DNA from: a virus
IMG/VR virus record: IMGVR_UViG_3300031718_000015
Location: 1-50,494 of that record
Strand: one strand, 5' to 3'
Length of the DNA: 50,494 nt
In this document: in pieces, positions 48,476-50,494 of the stretch
Position numbering within the stretch: the first letter of the stretch is position 1
Layout: every line of letters starts with the position of its first letter
Notes under the pieces: generated by a model
Database searches by the model: none
What the model saw: the letters and a program-made list of their open reading frames with translations, nothing else
What the model was told of the DNA's origin: nothing
Position numbers and translations under genes: made by a program

Positions 48476-48699
48476 AAATCTTTCTCTACGCTGACGAAGA
48501 TAACAACATGCGTTTCAATGCTGAAATCGCACGCGAATACATACTCGAAATCATAGGTGATGCCGAACCGCAACGCACACGTGTTATGAACATCAAAAAC
48601 TCCAAAGAACTCGCCAAGCACTTCTTCACGGCAGCTATTTTAGTTGCCCAAGATGAACGCGCAATCGAGATTTTCAAACACGGGAAGTTTTCAACATGA
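48472..48699 (+). CDS. 75-aa hypothetical protein
   Basis: This 75-residue alpha/beta protein (MKIFLYADEDNNMRFNAEIAR, SKELAKHFFTAAILVAQDERAIEIFKHG) starts at ATG 48472 inside the previous stop (ATGA) and overlaps the polymerase start in the same way. The coupling suggests a replication accessory; the function is unknown. Confidence 0.55.
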   Translation: MKIFLYADEDNNMRFNAEIAREYILEIIGDAEPQRTRVMNIKNSKELAKHFFTAAILVAQDERAIEIFKHGKFST

Positions 48700-50494
48700 G
48701 CCAATATTACGTCGGGCCGGAAGGTCCGTTAAATGCTAAGTTAGCCATCGTAGCCGAAAAACCCAGTTACGATGAAATCGCACAGAAGCGTCCACTCATC
48801 GGCCCAACCGGCCAGATGTTAATGCGAATGCTCAATCGTGTAGGGTTAAAACGAGAAGATGTCTACCTCTCTAATGCAGTCAAACGTTTTGATGCTGTTG
48901 GCAATCCAACAACTGAAGATATCGCGCGGGAACAACCCAGTTTATTCAGGGAACTTTCTACGTTACCCAACCTTAATTGTATTGTGGCGTTGGGTAATAG
49001 TGCTCTCGTCAGTCTCAGCAATTTTCATTACAATGACATTGGACACCGTCGCGGGAGTAAGATTCTTGCTTTCAATCGTAAGAAGATGATCCCGACATTT
49101 CATACCAGTTATGTCGTCCAAGGCAACTGGGAAATGGGGCCGGTTGTAGAGTTCGACCTCGCACGAGCCAAGAAAGAAAGTGAGTTTCCTGAGATTCGCC
49201 GGCCCGAACGCTACTACAACGTCCTACCCACATTCCGAGAGGCTTGTGATTGGTTAGAACACCTAGAACAAGATGGTGAGTGGCTCAGCTTTGACATAGA
49301 AACGCGCAAGGCCGGCCCGCACATGAACTGGTATCTCTCGACCATCGCATTCGCTAGTGACCCCCGTGAAGGCTTCTGTATTCCGTTTAGTCTACAAGAT
49401 CGCAAGTCTTACTGGCCCATTGAACAAGAAGCTATCTTATGGAAACGCATTCAACGTCTCTTAGCTCTCTCAGGTAAACGTTATGTCACGCAAAATGGAC
49501 TATTTGACTGTTGGCATCTCTACCGTCATGGTATTACAACTCCTTATATGGCGCGGGGCTTTGATACCATGTACGCTCACAGGTATCTTGCTGCTGATTT
49601 GCCTCACGCCTTGGATTTTCTCGTTTCGATTTATACCGAGGAAGAATACTACAAAGATGAAAGTGGCAAACACGAAAGTGAATTTCGAGTAAGTGACGAG
49701 CAATTCCAAGTCTACAACGCCAAAGACGCCGCGATAACACTTGAGGTAGCATTTGGTGAAATCGAAGATATGAAGGAGTTGGGCTTGTATGATTATTATA
49801 TGACCCATCTCCAAACTCAATTCGACGTCTTACACGCAATGAGGGTAAATGGCTTTCATGTCGACAAGAAAAAGAAAAGTGAACTCATCGATCGATTTGC
49901 AGCCGATATCCGTAATCGAGAGGCGAGCATTCAGCAAACTCTTGGATGGGTACCCAATACTAAGTCACCTATTGACTTGTCCAAAGTGTTTGAGAGATAC
50001 GGGATTACTCCTAAGAGAACGCCATCAACTAAGCAACCAGTCATTGACGAAGAGCACTTGCTTTCGTACGCCCAAAGGTGGCCAGCAGCAAGAGATATTC
50101 TAACCGAGTTTATTAGAATTAATCAACAACGCACCATGCTCTCGATGTATGCGTTGATGACGACTGACCCTAAGGACTTCTACCACGCGAGCTATGACCT
50201 AGCGAAGGCCCGAACGCTACGCCTTGCGAGTGAGGGACCATCCGAGGGCCATCTATTACCCAAGAAAAAGAACGCCGGCCCGCAAATGCAGAACCAACCG
50301 CATTCTATGCGGGCCATGTTTATTCCTGATAACCCTGAACTCGACGAATTAACCCAATTTGATCTCAAACAAGCCGAGCCTCATGTCGTAGCTTGGGACG
50401 CCAACGACACCCTTTATATTAATGCCCTAATGACCAATAAGAACGTCCACAAGATAACGGCCTGTATAGTATTTAAGGCTTGGGACGCTAGTCA
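48696..50494 (+). CDS. DNA polymerase I (family A) with UDG-like domain, N-terminal part
   Basis: The gene continues at position 1; the joined protein is 805 residues. Residues 1-170 resemble a family-4/5 uracil-DNA glycosylase domain: GPTGQML at 36-42 and HTSYV at 136-140 are kept, but the usual GEAPG loop reads AEKPS, so glycosylase activity may be lost. The 3'-5' exonuclease is complete: SFDIET (D200, E202), YVTQNGLFD (N267, D271) and VYNAKDA (Y340, D344). Polymerase palm and fingers follow from about 400. UDG-like heads on phage PolA are known, for example in SPO1. The enzyme probably replicates the genome and may sense uracil. ATG 48696 overlaps the previous stop. Confidence 0.9.
   Translation, partial: MSQYYVGPEGPLNAKLAIVAEKPSYDEIAQKRPLIGPTGQMLMRMLNRVGLKREDVYLSNAVKRFDAVGNPTTEDIAREQPSLFRELSTLPNLNCIVALGNSALVSLSNFHYNDIGHRRGSKILAFNRKKMIPTFHTSYVVQGNWEMGPVVEFDLARAKKESEFPEIRRPERYYNVLPTFREACDWLEHLEQDGEWLSFDIETRKAGPHMNWYLSTIAFASDPREGFCIPFSLQDRKSYWPIEQEAILWKRIQRLLALSGKRYVTQNGLFDCWHLYRHGITTPYMARGFDTMYAHRYLAADLPHALDFLVSIYTEEEYYKDESGKHESEFRVSDEQFQVYNAKDAAITLEVAFGEIEDMKELGLYDYYMTHLQTQFDVLHAMRVNGFHVDKKKKSELIDRFAADIRNREASIQQTLGWVPNTKSPIDLSKVFERYGITPKRTPSTKQPVIDEEHLLSYAQRWPAARDILTEFIRINQQRTMLSMYALMTTDPKDFYHASYDLAKARTLRLASEGPSEGHLLPKKKNAGPQMQNQPHSMRAMFIPDNPELDELTQFDLKQAEPHVVAWDANDTLYINALMTNKNVHKITACIVFKAWDAS
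50368..50494. repeat. Terminal overlap, copy 2 (circular closure)
   Basis: Identical to 1-127. See copy 1. Confidence 0.95.

Overview
The window is one complete, circularly closed genome of a tailed double-stranded DNA phage. Its first 127 bases (1-127) and last 127 bases (50368-50494) are identical, so the unit is about 50,367 bp and the DNA polymerase gene runs across the join. A 127-base overlap is what a k=127 de Bruijn assembler leaves on a circle, so I read it as an assembly artefact of a circular or circularly permuted genome, not a physical terminal repeat. The gene set is podovirus-like: TerS, TerL, portal, scaffold, HK97-fold capsid protein, head-tail adaptor, a large internal/ejection protein and beta-helix spikes, with no tape measure or tail tube. 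There is no integrase and no obvious CI-type repressor. The host is unknown. Many GTG starts, roughly even base composition and Thr-Ala-Pro linkers of the 'TATATPT' kind only hint at an environmental Gram-negative or Chloroflexota/Binatota-like bacterium.

There are two divergent transcription units. Late genes are on the minus strand from about 33.2 kb down to 2.2 kb: a small helical protein, TerS, an 89-aa protein, TerL, a secreted Cys protein, a beta-helix spike, a holin-like/lysis cluster, a cysteine-peptidase-like protein, lipoprotein, portal, a LAGLIDADG homing endonuclease, scaffold, capsid and decoration proteins, adaptor, tail proteins, a 1658-aa ejection-type protein with ADP-ribosyltransferase-like and zincin motifs, a second signal-peptide-bearing beta-helix protein and a PurD-like ATP-grasp enzyme. 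Early and replication genes are on the plus strand from about 33.5 kb through the join to 2.1 kb: many tiny proteins, two ribbon-helix-helix proteins, a VWA protein, zinc-finger proteins, an XRE protein, a transglycosylase-like protein, GroES, a Cas4-like nuclease, Sak4-like ATPase, SSB-like protein, NrdR-like zinc ribbon, ParB-methyltransferase, UDG-PolA and a DUF3987 ATPase. The units converge at 2142-2188.

The control region (33.2-36.7 kb) holds sigma70-like promoters, each with exactly 17-bp spacing, a rho-independent terminator at 34.94 kb, and an AT-rich core flanked by 12-bp perfect inverted repeats (35080-35233) that is a candidate origin.

Four genome-wide patterns look new to me. 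(1) Eight copies of a 19-bp interrupted dyad, CTATTSCA-N3-TGVAATAG, sit mostly exactly between the stop codon of one gene and the start of the next, in both orientations, and can supply stop and start codons either way round. (2) Six unrelated early proteins end in the same C-terminal peptide, consensus [LI]xLxxLG-stop. (3) Four of five promoters place ATG or GTG at the predicted +1, suggesting leaderless mRNAs. (4) The octamer CCGGCCCG/CGGGCCGG occurs at least 29 times, against about 1.5 expected.
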